Assembly: GCF_007858255.1 (NCBI RefSeq)
Contig: NZ_VFEU01000036.1
Location: forward strand, 1-40,832
Direction: 5' to 3'
DNA length: 40,832 nucleotides
Origin: Pseudomonas rhodesiae
Lineage (GTDB): Bacteria; Pseudomonadota; Gammaproteobacteria; Pseudomonadales; Pseudomonadaceae
The notes below the pieces were generated by a model, which saw nothing but the letters and a program-made list of their open reading frames with translations, had not been told where the DNA came from and ran no database searches. A program made the position numbers and the translations under genes. Below are positions 10,385 through 18,351 of the stretch, in pieces; the stretch's first letter is position 1; each line of letters begins with the position of its first letter.

Positions 10385-10408
10385 CCCGGCAGCGCACTAG
10401 CTGCCGGG
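10385..10408 (-). terminator. Terminator-like hairpin between rpmJ and rpsM
   Basis: Perfect 9-base stem CCCGGCAGC/GCTGCCGGG with a 6-base loop. On the minus strand it is followed by TTGATTATTTGTT, a weak U-rich tail, so I expect partial termination (attenuation) of spc-operon transcripts entering the alpha operon. Confidence 0.7.
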
Positions 10409-10425
10409 CTTCAAGCGGATCACAC

Positions 10426-10542
10426 TCAGCCTTGGCGCTGTTTGTGACGCGGTTCCGCGCTGCAAATTACTCGAACAACACCTTCGCGGCGAATAATCTT
10501 GCAGTTACGGCACAGCTTTTTCACCGATGCACGAACTTTCAT
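10426..10542 (-). CDS. rpmJ: 50S ribosomal protein L36 (zinc-binding form)
   Basis: A 38-residue protein that begins [17 protein letters not shown] and ends RHKQRQG. Cys11, Cys14, Cys27 and a His near residue 32 form the zinc ribbon of the C+ form of L36, so expression should depend on adequate zinc; a C- paralogue may exist elsewhere in the genome. ATG at 10542 follows the purine-rich GAGGAGTTGGTG. Last gene of the spc operon, 27 bases after secY, followed by a hairpin and the alpha-operon promoter. Confidence 0.97.
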
Positions 10543-10569
10543 CACCAACTCCTCGAACCTTATGGGTAC

Positions 10570-11898
10570 TCAGCGCAACATGCCGCTGCCGTAACCCTTC
10601 AGGTTGGCTTTCTTCATCAGGGATTCGTACTGGTGCGAAACGAGGTGCGATTGTACTTGGGACATGAAGTCCATCACAACCACGACCACGATCAGCAACG
10701 AGGTCCCGCCAAGGTAGAACGGAACGTTTGCTGCAACCACCAGAAACTGGGGCAACAAGCACACGGCCGTCATATATAGAGCACCGAACAGGGTCAAGCG
10801 AGTCAGAACGCCATCAATGTAGCGTGCAGACTGCTCACCTGGACGAATACCCGGAATAAAGGCACCGGACTTCTTCAGGTTTTCCGCTACGTCTTTCGGA
10901 TTGAACATCAACGCCGTATAGAAGAAGCAGAAGAAAATAATCCCTGCACTAAACAGCAGAATATTCAACGGCTGACCAGGAGCGATCGACTGAGAGAGGT
11001 CCTGCAGCCAGCCCATATTTTCAGACTGACCAAACCAGGTACCCAACGAAGCCGGAAACAGCAAAATGCTGCTCGCGAAAATTGCCGGAATAACACCGGC
11101 CATATTCACTTTCAGCGGCAAGTGGCTGGTCTGCGCGGCAAAAACCTTACGGCCCTGCTGACGCTTGGCGTAATGAACAGCGATACGACGCTGACCACGC
11201 TCAATGAACACCACAAAACCGATAATCGCTACTGCCAGCAAACCGATGGCAACCAAGGCGAAGATATTGATATCACCCTGACGTGCAGACTCGAAAGACT
11301 GCCCAATCGCTCTCGGAAGACCGGCGACGATACCTGCGAAAATCAACATCGAGATACCGTTACCAACACCACGCTCAGTAATCTGCTCACCCAGCCACAT
11401 CATGAACATTGCACCAGCCACAAAAGTGGACACCGCAACGAAATGGAAGCCAAAGTCACCAGTGAACGCGACACCCTGCCCGGCCAGGCCAACGGACATG
11501 CCGATAGCTTGAACCAGAGCGAGGATGACAGTGCCGTAGCGGGTGTACTGGCTAATCTTGCGACGGCCAGCTTCACCTTCCTTCTTCAACTGCTCCAGCT
11601 GCGGGCTGACGGCTGTCATCAACTGCATGATGATCGATGCCGAAATGTACGGCATGATCCCCAGTGCAAAGATGCTCATCCGCTCCAGCGCGCCGCCGGA
11701 AAACATGTTGAACAAGCTAAGAATGGTCCCCTCATTCTGTCGAAACAGGTCTGCGAGTCGATCCGGGTTGATACCTGGAACCGGGATGTGTGCGCCTATT
11801 CGGTAGACGATAATCGCCAGGAACAGAAAACGCAGACGAGCCCAAAGTTCAGACATACCGCCTTTGCCGAGCGCAGAGAGAGCACCTTGCTTAGCCAT
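10570..11898 (-). CDS. secY: Preprotein translocase subunit SecY
   Basis: Central channel of the Sec translocon in the inner membrane. The 442-residue protein shows about ten hydrophobic segments, the plug-region phrase FSGGALERMSIFALGIMPYI, the second-half cytosolic loop with YAKRQQGRKVFAAQ, and GIRPGEQSARYID before the C-terminal helices. Its ATG directly follows the TAA of rplO with no base between (TAAATG), so translation is probably coupled. The partner SecE is encoded at 37312-37680. Confidence 0.98.
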   Translation of the reverse strand: MAKQGALSALGKGGMSELWARLRFLFLAIIVYRIGAHIPVPGINPDRLADLFRQNEGTILSLFNMFSGGALERMSIFALGIMPYISASIIMQLMTAVSPQLEQLKKEGEAGRRKISQYTRYGTVILALVQAIGMSVGLAGQGVAFTGDFGFHFVAVSTFVAGAMFMMWLGEQITERGVGNGISMLIFAGIVAGLPRAIGQSFESARQGDINIFALVAIGLLAVAIIGFVVFIERGQRRIAVHYAKRQQGRKVFAAQTSHLPLKVNMAGVIPAIFASSILLFPASLGTWFGQSENMGWLQDLSQSIAPGQPLNILLFSAGIIFFCFFYTALMFNPKDVAENLKKSGAFIPGIRPGEQSARYIDGVLTRLTLFGALYMTAVCLLPQFLVVAANVPFYLGGTSLLIVVVVVMDFMSQVQSHLVSHQYESLMKKANLKGYGSGMLR

Positions 11899-12336
11899 TT
11901 ATTCCTCGAACTTGCCGCCAGCTGCTTCGATAGCCGAACGCGCACCTTTGGTGGCGCCGATTCCCTTGCCGATAGTGACAGCGCGAGCCACTTCACCGGA
12001 CAGCATGATTTTCACACGCTGTACGTTGACGTTGATCACGTTGGCATCTTTCAGGGTCTGCAGAGTTACGATGTCGCCTTCCACTTTAGCCAGTTCGGAC
12101 AGACGCACTTCTGCGCGGTCCATGGCTTTCAGGGATACGAAACCGAACTTAGGCAGGCGACGATGCAACGGCTGTTGACCGCCTTCAAAGCCTGGAGCGA
12201 TGGTACCACCGGAGCGGGAGGTCTGACCTTTGTGGCCACGGCCACCAGTCTTACCCAAACCGCTACCGATACCACGGCCCGGACGATGCTTTTCGCGACG
12301 GGAACCCGGCGCTGGACTCAGATCATTGAGTTTCAT
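11899..12336 (-). CDS. rplO: 50S ribosomal protein L15
   Basis: Late-assembly large-subunit protein. The 145 residues begin MKLNDLSPAPGSRREKHRPG, with the long Gly/Arg-rich extension GRGIGSGLGKTGGRGHKGQ that threads into 23S rRNA. The globular C-terminal part follows. It lies 3 bases after rpmD and directly abuts secY. Confidence 0.98.
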   Translation of the reverse strand: MKLNDLSPAPGSRREKHRPGRGIGSGLGKTGGRGHKGQTSRSGGTIAPGFEGGQQPLHRRLPKFGFVSLKAMDRAEVRLSELAKVEGDIVTLQTLKDANVINVNVQRVKIMLSGEVARAVTIGKGIGATKGARSAIEAAGGKFEE

Positions 12337-12339
12337 CGA

Positions 12340-12516
12340 TTAACCCTCGACACGCAGCATGTAGTAAGCCTTGTTGATCATCCCGCGATTCTCGGGAGTA
12401 TCCTGAACTTCTACAGTGTGACCGATGCGACGCAGACCCAGACCCTTAACGCACAGTTTGTGGTTAGGGATGCGGCCGGTCATGCTTTTGATCAGCGTTA
12501 CTTTAACGGTAGCCAT
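12340..12516 (-). CDS. rpmD: 50S ribosomal protein L30
   Basis: A 58-residue protein with the translation [20 protein letters not shown] at the start, the core [20 protein letters not shown], and the end YYMLRVEG; this is the bacterial short L30. ATG at 12516 lies 2 bases after the rpsE TGA, and the TAA at 12340-12342 lies 3 bases before rplO, the usual rpsE-rpmD-rplO packing. Confidence 0.97.
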
Positions 12517-12518
12517 GA

Positions 12519-13019
12519 TCAGAAAATCTCCTGGACGCTTTTGCCACGCTTGGCGGCAATGGATTCAGGGGACTGCATAGCTTTCAAACCTTTAAAAGTG
12601 GCGTGAACCACGTTTACCGGGTTAGTCGAGCCGTAGCACTTGGCCAGAACGTTCTGAACGCCAGCAACTTCGAGGACAGCACGCATAGCGCCGCCAGCGA
12701 TGATACCGGTACCTTCAGAAGCAGGCTGCATGTACACCTTCGAAGCGCCATGGGCGGACTTCATTGCGTACTGCAGGGTGGTGCCGTTCAGATCAACTTG
12801 GATCATGTTGCGACGAGCAGCTTCCATTGCCTTCTGGATCGCAGCAGGCACTTCACGCGACTTGCCACGGCCGAAGCCAACACGCCCTTTACCATCACCA
12901 ACCACGGTCAACGCGGTGAAAGTGAAGATACGGCCGCCTTTAACGGTTTTGGCTACGCGGTTAACTTGAACCAGCTTCTCAATGTAGCCTTCGTCGCGCT
13001 TTTGGTCGTTATTTGACAT
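12519..13019 (-). CDS. rpsE: 30S ribosomal protein S5
   Basis: Small-subunit protein involved in decoding fidelity and mRNA entry. The 166 residues carry the N-terminal double-stranded-RNA-binding fold ([39 protein letters not shown]). The second domain has [19 protein letters not shown] and [11 protein letters not shown]. The spectinomycin-site loop (VAKTVKGGR) looks ordinary. 3 bases after rplR, 2 before rpmD. Confidence 0.98.
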
Positions 13020-13022
13020 AAC

Positions 13023-13373
13023 TTAGAACTCCAGCCCAGCTTCACGAGCAGCATCAGCCAGCGCTTTAACGCGGCCGTGGTACTTGAAGCCAGAGCGGTC
13101 GAAAGCCACTTGCGAGACGCCAGCGGCCTTAGCACGCGTAGCGACCAGCTGGCCAACCTTTGTGGCCGCGTCGATGTTGCCAGTGGCACCATCACGCAGT
13201 TCTTTATCCAAAGTCGAGGCGCTTGCCAGGACTTTGTTGCCGTCGGCCGAGATGACCTGGGCGTAGATGTGCTGCGACGAGCGGAACACGCAGAGACGCA
13301 CGACTTCGAGTTCGTGCATTTTCAGGCGTGCTTTGCGAGCGCGACGCAGTCGAGTAACTTTTTTGTCGGTCAT
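13023..13373 (-). CDS. rplR: 50S ribosomal protein L18
   Basis: 5S rRNA-binding protein of the central protuberance. The 116 residues begin with a very basic leader (MTDKKVTRLRRARKARLKMH). The L18 core RLCVFRSSQHIYAQVI follows, and the C-terminus is VAFDRSGFKYHGRVKALADA. 10 bases after rplF and 3 before rpsE in the spc operon. Confidence 0.98.
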   Translation of the reverse strand: MTDKKVTRLRRARKARLKMHELEVVRLCVFRSSQHIYAQVISADGNKVLASASTLDKELRDGATGNIDAATKVGQLVATRAKAAGVSQVAFDRSGFKYHGRVKALADAAREAGLEF

Positions 13374-13383
13374 TTGCTATGCC

Positions 13384-13917
13384 CTACTTCTTCTTGGCTT
13401 CTTTACGACGGACGACTTCGTCCGCGTAGCGCACACCTTTGCCTTTGTACGGCTCTGGTGGACGGAAGTCGCGGATCTCAGCAGCCACTTGACCTACCAG
13501 CTGCTTATCGATGCCCTTGATCAGGATATCGGTCTGGCTAGGAGTCTCAGCGGTGATGCCTTCCGGCAGTTCGTAATCCACTGGGTGCGAGAAGCCAAGG
13601 GCCAGGTTCAAAACCGTGCCTTTTGCTTGCGCTTTGTAACCAACACCGACCAGCTGGAGCTTACGCTCGAAGCCTTGGCTTACGCCTTGGACCATGTTGT
13701 TCACCAACGCACGCGTGGTACCGGCCATTGCGCGAGTCTGTTGATCGCCATTGCGAGCAGCGAAACGCAGCTCACCAGCTTCTTCAACGATCTCAACGGA
13801 CGAATGGATGTTCAGTTCAAGAGTACCCTTGGCACCCTTCACCGAAAGCTGTTGGCCTGCGAATTTGACTTCGACACCGGCTGGCAGCTTAACGGGGTTC
13901 TTAGCGACGCGAGACAT
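13384..13917 (-). CDS. rplF: 50S ribosomal protein L6
   Basis: Large-subunit protein near the factor-binding site. The 177 residues begin MSRVAKNPVKLPAGVEV and contain two related RNA-binding domains. The second has the C-terminal signature PEPYKGKGVRYADEVVRRKE, typical of L6. 12 bases after rpsH, 10 before rplR. Confidence 0.98.
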   Translation of the reverse strand: MSRVAKNPVKLPAGVEVKFAGQQLSVKGAKGTLELNIHSSVEIVEEAGELRFAARNGDQQTRAMAGTTRALVNNMVQGVSQGFERKLQLVGVGYKAQAKGTVLNLALGFSHPVDYELPEGITAETPSQTDILIKGIDKQLVGQVAAEIRDFRPPEPYKGKGVRYADEVVRRKEAKKK

Positions 13918-13929
13918 GCTTATCCCCCC

Positions 13930-14322
13930 TTAGAACACAGTGCAAAGAACTTCGCCGCCGACACCGGCAGCGCGCGCAGCACGATCCGTCATCACACCTT
14001 TGTTGGTGGAGACGATAGACACGCCCAGACCGCCACGAACTTTCGGCAGATCTTCAGCGGACTTGTACTGACGCAGGCCTGGACGGCTAACGCGCTTCAC
14101 TTCCTCGATGACCGAACGGCCTTCGAAGTACTTCAGCTCGATGGACAGCAGTGGTTTGGTTTCGCTGCTGATCTGATAACCCGCAATGTAGCCTTCGTCT
14201 TTCAGGACTTTGGCAACAGCTACCTTCAACTTGGAAGATGGCATGCTTACGACGGACTTTTCAGCCATCTGGGCATTACGGATACGAGTTAGCATGTCCG
14301 CTAACGGGTCCTGCATACTCAT
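13930..14322 (-). CDS. rpsH: 30S ribosomal protein S8
   Basis: Primary 16S rRNA-binding protein and, in E. coli, the translational repressor of the spc operon. The 130 residues begin MSMQDPLADMLTRIRNAQ and end with the S8 signature GGLGVSIVSTNKGVMTDRAA. AGGAG at 14333-14337 (complement) is 10 bases before the ATG. Unlike the tight packing elsewhere in this operon, 208 bases separate it from rpsN, with a promoter and several hairpins, so the second half of spc can be transcribed on its own. Confidence 0.98.
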   Translation of the reverse strand: MSMQDPLADMLTRIRNAQMAEKSVVSMPSSKLKVAVAKVLKDEGYIAGYQISSETKPLLSIELKYFEGRSVIEEVKRVSRPGLRQYKSAEDLPKVRGGLGVSIVSTNKGVMTDRAARAAGVGGEVLCTVF

Positions 14323-14350
14323 GGGCTAGACGCTCCTAATACAAAAAAAT

Positions 14351-14364
14351 TAGCCTTGCGGCTA
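14351..14364 (-). promoter_or_regulatory. GCAA-tetraloop hairpin with U-tract in the rpsH leader
   Basis: On the minus strand TAGCC-GCAA-GGCTA is followed by A and seven T, ending a few bases before the rpsH ribosome-binding site. It resembles a small intrinsic terminator (only 5 pairs) or a regulatory leader hairpin. Its strength is uncertain. Confidence 0.5.
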
Positions 14365-14401
14365 CATATGTCGCCGAGAATCTCCGAGCATAGAAAACAC
14401 G

Positions 14402-14415
14402 GGCTCAGGCGAGCC
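14402..14415 (-). promoter_or_regulatory. Second leader hairpin upstream of rpsH
   Basis: GGCTC-GCCT-GAGCC on the minus strand, with CGTGTTTTC after it. It lies at the predicted 5' end of the transcript from the promoter at 14420-14448, so it could cap that RNA. No known regulator is evident. Confidence 0.45.
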
Positions 14416-14419
14416 GGGT

Positions 14420-14448
14420 ATTCTAGACACACTCCGGAAATGAAACAA
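14420..14448 (-). promoter_or_regulatory. Internal spc-operon promoter before rpsH
   Basis: On the minus strand TTGTTT (14443-14448) and TAGAAT (14420-14425), with exactly 17 bases between them. The -35 is formed by the end of the hairpin at 14444-14467. The predicted start near 14413 gives a leader of about 90 bases before rpsH. Confidence 0.6.
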
Positions 14449-14467
14449 GCCCCAAAAGGGGCTTGTT
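14444..14467 (-). terminator. Terminator-like hairpin between rpsN and rpsH
   Basis: Perfect 10-base stem AACAAGCCCC/GGGGCTTGTT with a 4-base loop (TTTT on the minus strand), followed by TCATTT on the minus strand. It is strong in stem but has a short U-tail, so partial termination inside the spc operon is likely. Confidence 0.7.
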
Positions 14468-14530
14468 CCAGATTCAAGGTCACCGGCGGTCAGTATCTTG
14501 CGATACCAATCGCCTGGACTCTGAAAGTAC

Positions 14531-14836
14531 TTACCAGCTGGCTTTAACCAGACCTGGGACGTCACCACGCATTGCCGCTTCACGCAGTTTGTTACGGCCG
14601 AGGCCGAACTTGCGGTAAACGCCGTGTGGACGACCGGTCAGGCGGCAGCGGTTACGCATGCGCGAAGCGCTTGCGTCACGTGGCTGCTTCTGCAGAGCTA
14701 CTGTAGCTTCCCAACGTGCTTCTGGACTTGCGTTCAGATCGACGATGATTGCTTTCAGTGCTGCACGCTTCTTGGCGTACTTGGCAACCGTGAGCTGACG
14801 CTTCAGCTCGCGGTTTTTCATGCTCATCTTGGCCAT
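14531..14836 (-). CDS. rpsN: 30S ribosomal protein S14 (zinc-free form)
   Basis: Head protein of the small subunit. I start at ATG 14836 to give the standard 101-residue C- type S14, MAKMSMKNRELKRQLTVAKY to MRGDVPGLVKASW. The open frame extends 22 codons upstream into rplE, which is not S14. The CXXC pairs of zinc S14 are absent (a single Cys in RNRCRLTGRPHGVYRKFGL). 13 bases after rplE. The usual neighbour rpsH follows only after the long structured gap. Confidence 0.98.
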   Translation of the reverse strand: MAKMSMKNRELKRQLTVAKYAKKRAALKAIIVDLNASPEARWEATVALQKQPRDASASRMRNRCRLTGRPHGVYRKFGLGRNKLREAAMRGDVPGLVKASW

Positions 14837-14849
14837 GGTCCTACTCCAA

Positions 14850-15389
14850 TCAGTTGCGGAACGGGAATTTGAAAGCACGCAACAGGGCGCGACCTTCATC
14901 ATCGTTCTTGGCAGTGGTGGTCAGGGTGATGTCCAGACCGCGGAGAGCATCGATCTTGTCGTAGTCGATTTCCGGGAAAATGATCTGCTCTTTCACGCCC
15001 ATGCTGTAGTTGCCACGACCATCGAAGGACTTGGCATTCAGGCCGCGGAAGTCGCGAACCCGAGGCAGGGAGATCGACAGCAGACGATCCAGGAATTCGT
15101 ACATACGCTCACGGCGCAGAGTTACCTTGACGCCGATCGGCCAACCTTCACGGACTTTAAAGCCAGCAATGGATTTCCGAGCGTAGGTCACAACGACTTT
15201 TTGGCCGGTGATCTTTTCCAGGTCAGCAACAGCGTGCTCGATGACTTTTTTGTCGCCGATCGCTTCGCCCAGACCCATGTTCAGGGTGATTTTGGTAACG
15301 CGCGGAACTTCCATCACGTTCCCGAGCTTAAGTTCTTCCTTAAGCTTGGGGGCGATTTCCTTCCGGTAAATCTCTTGTAGTCGTGCCAT
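14850..15389 (-). CDS. rplE: 50S ribosomal protein L5
   Basis: 5S rRNA-binding protein of the central protuberance that also touches P-site tRNA. The 179 residues begin MARLQEIYRKEIAPKLKEEL and include the L5 signature EVPRVTKITLNMGLGEA, plus GQKVVVTYARKSIAGFKVRE and the end LLRAFKFPFRN. In E. coli the S8 repressor binds the mRNA around this start; I could not assign that site here. Confidence 0.98.
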   Translation of the reverse strand: MARLQEIYRKEIAPKLKEELKLGNVMEVPRVTKITLNMGLGEAIGDKKVIEHAVADLEKITGQKVVVTYARKSIAGFKVREGWPIGVKVTLRRERMYEFLDRLLSISLPRVRDFRGLNAKSFDGRGNYSMGVKEQIIFPEIDYDKIDALRGLDITLTTTAKNDDEGRALLRAFKFPFRN

Positions 15390-15411
15390 GGTCTTATCTA
15401 CCTAGCAGTGT

Positions 15412-15726
15412 TCAAGCATCAACCGCTTTTTGGGTCGACTTGAAGACACGAATTTTCTTACCGTCTTCTACTTTGAAACCAACACGATCAGCCTTGTTGG
15501 TTTCGCCGTTGAAGATGGCGACGTTAGAAGCGTGCAGTGGCGCTTCTTTCTCGACGATACCGCCCTGTACGCCCGACATAGGGTTAGGCTTGGTATGACG
15601 CTTGACCAGGTTCAGACCACCTACAACCAGACGGTCGTCAGCGAGAACCTTCAGCACCTTACCGCGCTTACCTTTGTCTTTGCCGGCGATCACGATGATC
15701 TCGTCGTCACGACGAATCTTTTGCAT
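15412..15726 (-). CDS. rplX: 50S ribosomal protein L24
   Basis: Assembly-initiator protein beside the exit tunnel. The 104 residues hold the KOW motif DDEIIVIAGKDKGKRGKVLK at about 6-25 and GGLNLVKRHTKPNP, as in bacterial L24. 11 bases after rplN, 22 before rplE. Confidence 0.98.
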   Translation of the reverse strand: MQKIRRDDEIIVIAGKDKGKRGKVLKVLADDRLVVGGLNLVKRHTKPNPMSGVQGGIVEKEAPLHASNVAIFNGETNKADRVGFKVEDGKKIRVFKSTQKAVDA

Positions 15727-15737
15727 GTCGGATCTCC

Positions 15738-16106
15738 TTACAGCACTTCTGGGGCGAGCGAGACGATCTTCATGAACTTCTCAGTACGAAGTTCACGGGT
15801 CACTGGCCCAAAGATACGGGTGCCGATCGGCTCTTGCTTGTTGTTCAGAAGAACAGCAGCGTTGCCATCAAAGCGGATAATGGAGCCATCTGCACGGCGT
15901 ACGCCGTGACGAGTGCGGACTACAACAGCAGTCATCACTTGGCCTTTTTTCACCTTACCGCGAGGAATTGCTTCCTTCACGGTAACTTTGATGATGTCAC
16001 CGATACCAGCGTAACGACGATGGGAGCCACCCAGCACCTTGATGCACATAACACGGCGAGCGCCGCTGTTATCGGCCACATCGAGCATGGATTGAGTCTG
16101 AATCAT
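15738..16106 (-). CDS. rplN: 50S ribosomal protein L14
   Basis: Interface protein that takes part in bridge B8 and contacts L19. The 122 residues begin MIQTQSMLDVADNSGARRVM and contain the L14 signature region GDIIKVTVKEAIPRGKVKKG, ending EKFMKIVSLAPEVL. Conventionally the first spc gene; here it follows rpsQ by 23 bases, with no terminator or clear promoter, so S10 and spc look like one transcription unit. Confidence 0.98.
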   Translation of the reverse strand: MIQTQSMLDVADNSGARRVMCIKVLGGSHRRYAGIGDIIKVTVKEAIPRGKVKKGQVMTAVVVRTRHGVRRADGSIIRFDGNAAVLLNNKQEPIGTRIFGPVTRELRTEKFMKIVSLAPEVL

Positions 16107-16129
16107 ATAATTTCTCCGACCCCTAGTCC

Positions 16130-16396
16130 TTAGACTTCCACAGCGCGTTCGAGAACATCAACCAGTGCCCAAGACTTGGTCTTGGCCAGCGGACGAGTTT
16201 CACGAATAGTGACTTTGTCGCCGATGTGGCACTGATTGGTTTCGTCGTGCGCGTGCAGCTTAGTCGAACGCTTAACATATTTACCGTAGATCGGGTGCTT
16301 AACGCGACGCTCGATCAAAACGGTGATGGTTTTGTCCATCTTGTCGCTGACAACACGGCCAGTCAGCGTACGGACAGTCTTTTCGGCTTCAGCCAT
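16130..16396 (-). CDS. rpsQ: 30S ribosomal protein S17
   Basis: Primary 16S rRNA-binding assembly protein with an OB fold. I use ATG 16396, which gives 88 residues starting MAEAEKTVRTLTGRVVSDKM, the usual Pseudomonas start; a GTG two codons earlier overlaps the end of rpmC. The conserved segments MDKTITVLIERRVKHPIYGK and GDKVTIRETRPLAKTKSW are present. 2 bases after rpmC. Confidence 0.97.
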   Translation of the reverse strand: MAEAEKTVRTLTGRVVSDKMDKTITVLIERRVKHPIYGKYVKRSTKLHAHDETNQCHIGDKVTIRETRPLAKTKSWALVDVLERAVEV

Positions 16397-16398
16397 GA

Positions 16399-16590
16399 TC
16401 ACTTACCTGCCTGCTGGTTGAGCACAGTCTTCACGCGAGCGATGTCACGCTTAACTTGCGAGAGCAGATGAGACTGCCCCAACTGGCCAGTTGCTTTCTG
16501 CATGCGCAGATTGAACTGGTCGCGCAGCAAGCCGAGCAGTTGCTCGTTCAGCTGCTGTGCGGATTTTTCACGAAGTTCATTCGCTTTCAT
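16399..16590 (-). CDS. rpmC: 50S ribosomal protein L29
   Basis: Small two-helix protein at the tunnel exit, part of the docking area for trigger factor and SRP. The 63 residues start [18 protein letters not shown] at ATG 16590, whose A overlaps the TGA of rplP (TGATG), so translation is probably coupled. A GTG one codon upstream is a less likely start. The typical signature [13 protein letters not shown] and [12 protein letters not shown] follows. Confidence 0.97.
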
Positions 16591-17003
16591 CACATCACCG
16601 TCCGTTTAACAAAGGAGGTGGCGAGCGGCAGCTTTGCAGCAGCCAGGGCGAAAGCCTCACGCGCCAGCTCTTCAGAAACACCCTCGATTTCATACAGGAC
16701 TTTGCCTGGCTGAATCTGGGCTACCCAGTATTCCACGTTACCCTTACCTTTACCCATCCGCACTTCGAGAGGCTTCTTGGAGATCGGCTTGTCCGGGAAT
16801 ACACGGATCCAGATCTTGCCGCCACGTTTTACGTGACGGGTCAGAGCACGACGCGCTGACTCGATCTGACGAGCGGTGAGACGACCACGAGCTACAGACT
16901 TCAGCGCGAACTCGCCGAAGCTGACTTTGCTACCGCGCTGAGCCAGACCACGGTTGTGGCCTGTCATCTGCTTGCGGAACTTCGTACGCTTAGGTTGCAA
17001 CAT
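16590..17003 (-). CDS. rplP: 50S ribosomal protein L16
   Basis: Late-assembly protein that organises the A-site tRNA elbow region. The 137 residues begin [20 protein letters not shown] and contain [20 protein letters not shown] and [16 protein letters not shown], all L16 hallmarks. In many bacteria an Arg near position 81 is hydroxylated by YcfD/RoxA; the modifying enzyme is not in this window. 12 bases after rpsC and overlapping rpmC by 1 base. Confidence 0.98.
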
Positions 17004-17015
17004 TTGGCGTACCCC

Positions 17016-17702
17016 TTACTTAGCAGCTTTTTTACGAGGCGCTGGTGCTTGTGGTTTCAGTTCTTCTTGGCGACCACCAATTACTTCGCCTTTGAAGATC
17101 CAAACCTTTACACCGATCACACCGTAAGTGGTGTGAGCTTCGTAGTTGGCATAGTCGATGTCGGCACGCAGGGTGTGCAATGGCACACGACCTTCGCGAT
17201 ACCATTCAGTACGTGCGATTTCAGCACCGCCGAGACGACCGCTCACTTGGATTTTGATGCCTTTGGCACCAATGCGCATGGCGTTCTGTACGGCGCGCTT
17301 CATAGCGCGACGGAACATTACGCGGCGCTCCAGCTGCTGAGCTACGCTCTGCGCAACCAGCATACCGTCGAGTTCCGGCTTGCGGATCTCTTCGATATTG
17401 ATGTGCACAGGCACACCCATTTGCTTGGTCAGGTCCTGACGCAGTTTCTCAACATCTTCACCTTTCTTCCCGATTACGATACCTGGGCGAGCGGTGTGGA
17501 TGGTGATACGTGCAGTTTGGGCCGGACGATGGATATCGATACGGCTTACGGACGCGCTTTTTAGTTTGTCTTGGAGATACTCACGCACCTTCAGATCAGC
17601 GAACAAATAGTCCGCATAAGTCCGACCGTCTGCGTACCAGACGGAGGTGTGCTCCTTGACGATTCCCAGGCGAATGCCAATGGGATGTACTTTCTGACCC
17701 AT
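17016..17702 (-). CDS. rpsC: 30S ribosomal protein S3
   Basis: Forms the mRNA entry tunnel on the head of the small subunit. I start at ATG 17702 ([20 protein letters not shown]), giving 228 residues; the 28 codons open upstream run into rplV and are not S3. A KH domain is visible around residues 39-107 ([18 protein letters not shown]), followed by the S3 C-terminal domain ([20 protein letters not shown] is the key stretch, with Ile in place of the first Met). Ends in a Pro/Lys-rich tail. 13 bases after rplV. Confidence 0.98.
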
Positions 17703-17715
17703 CTCTTCGACTCCG

Positions 17716-18048
17716 TTACTTGTCAGCAACCTTGACAGTGATATGGCAAGACCGCTTGACGATGCGATCAGCACGGCCTTTGGCACGTGGCATGATGCGC
17801 TTCAGCGAACGCCCTTCGTTGACGAAAACGGTGCTGACCTTCAGGTCATCAACGTCTGCGCCTTCGTTATGCTCGGCGTTGGCTACGGCCGACTCCAGCA
17901 CTTTCTTCATGATCTCGGCGGCTTTCTTACTGCTGAAAGCCAACAGGTTGAGCGCTTCGCCCACCTTCTTCCCGCGGATCTGGTCGGCGACCAAGCGGGC
18001 TTTCTGGGCGGAGATTCGAGCGCCCGACAACTTAGCGGCTACTTCCAT
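17716..18048 (-). CDS. rplV: 50S ribosomal protein L22
   Basis: Its beta-hairpin lines the nascent-peptide tunnel opposite L4. The 110 residues contain [20 protein letters not shown] and the hairpin [20 protein letters not shown], with no unusual insertion or deletion of the kind linked to macrolide resistance. 11 bases after rpsS. Confidence 0.98.
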
Positions 18049-18059
18049 TTCCTTACCCC

Positions 18060-18335
18060 TTAACGCTTGGCTTTCTTGTCTGCCACGTGCCCACGATAAG
18101 TGCGGGTACCGGCAAACTCGCCCAGTTTGTGGCCGACCATGTCTTCGTTAACGAGAACGGGGACGTGTTGACGACCGTTGTGTACTGCGATGGTCAAACC
18201 GACCATTTGTGGCAGGATCATCGAGCGACGCGACCAGGTCTTAACTGGTTTGCGATCGTTCTTTTCCGCCGCCACTTCGATCTTCTTCAGTAGGTGAAGA
18301 TCAATAAAAGGACCTTTTTTCAGAGAACGTGGCAC
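18060..18335 (-). CDS. rpsS: 30S ribosomal protein S19
   Basis: Head protein that works with S13 near the A site. The 91 residues begin (M)[17 protein letters not shown]; the initiator is GTG (18333-18335), needed to give the normal length. The core [20 protein letters not shown] and [20 protein letters not shown] is typical. 16 bases after rplB. Confidence 0.97.
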
Positions 18336-18351
18336 TGTCGTATCCCTCTAT

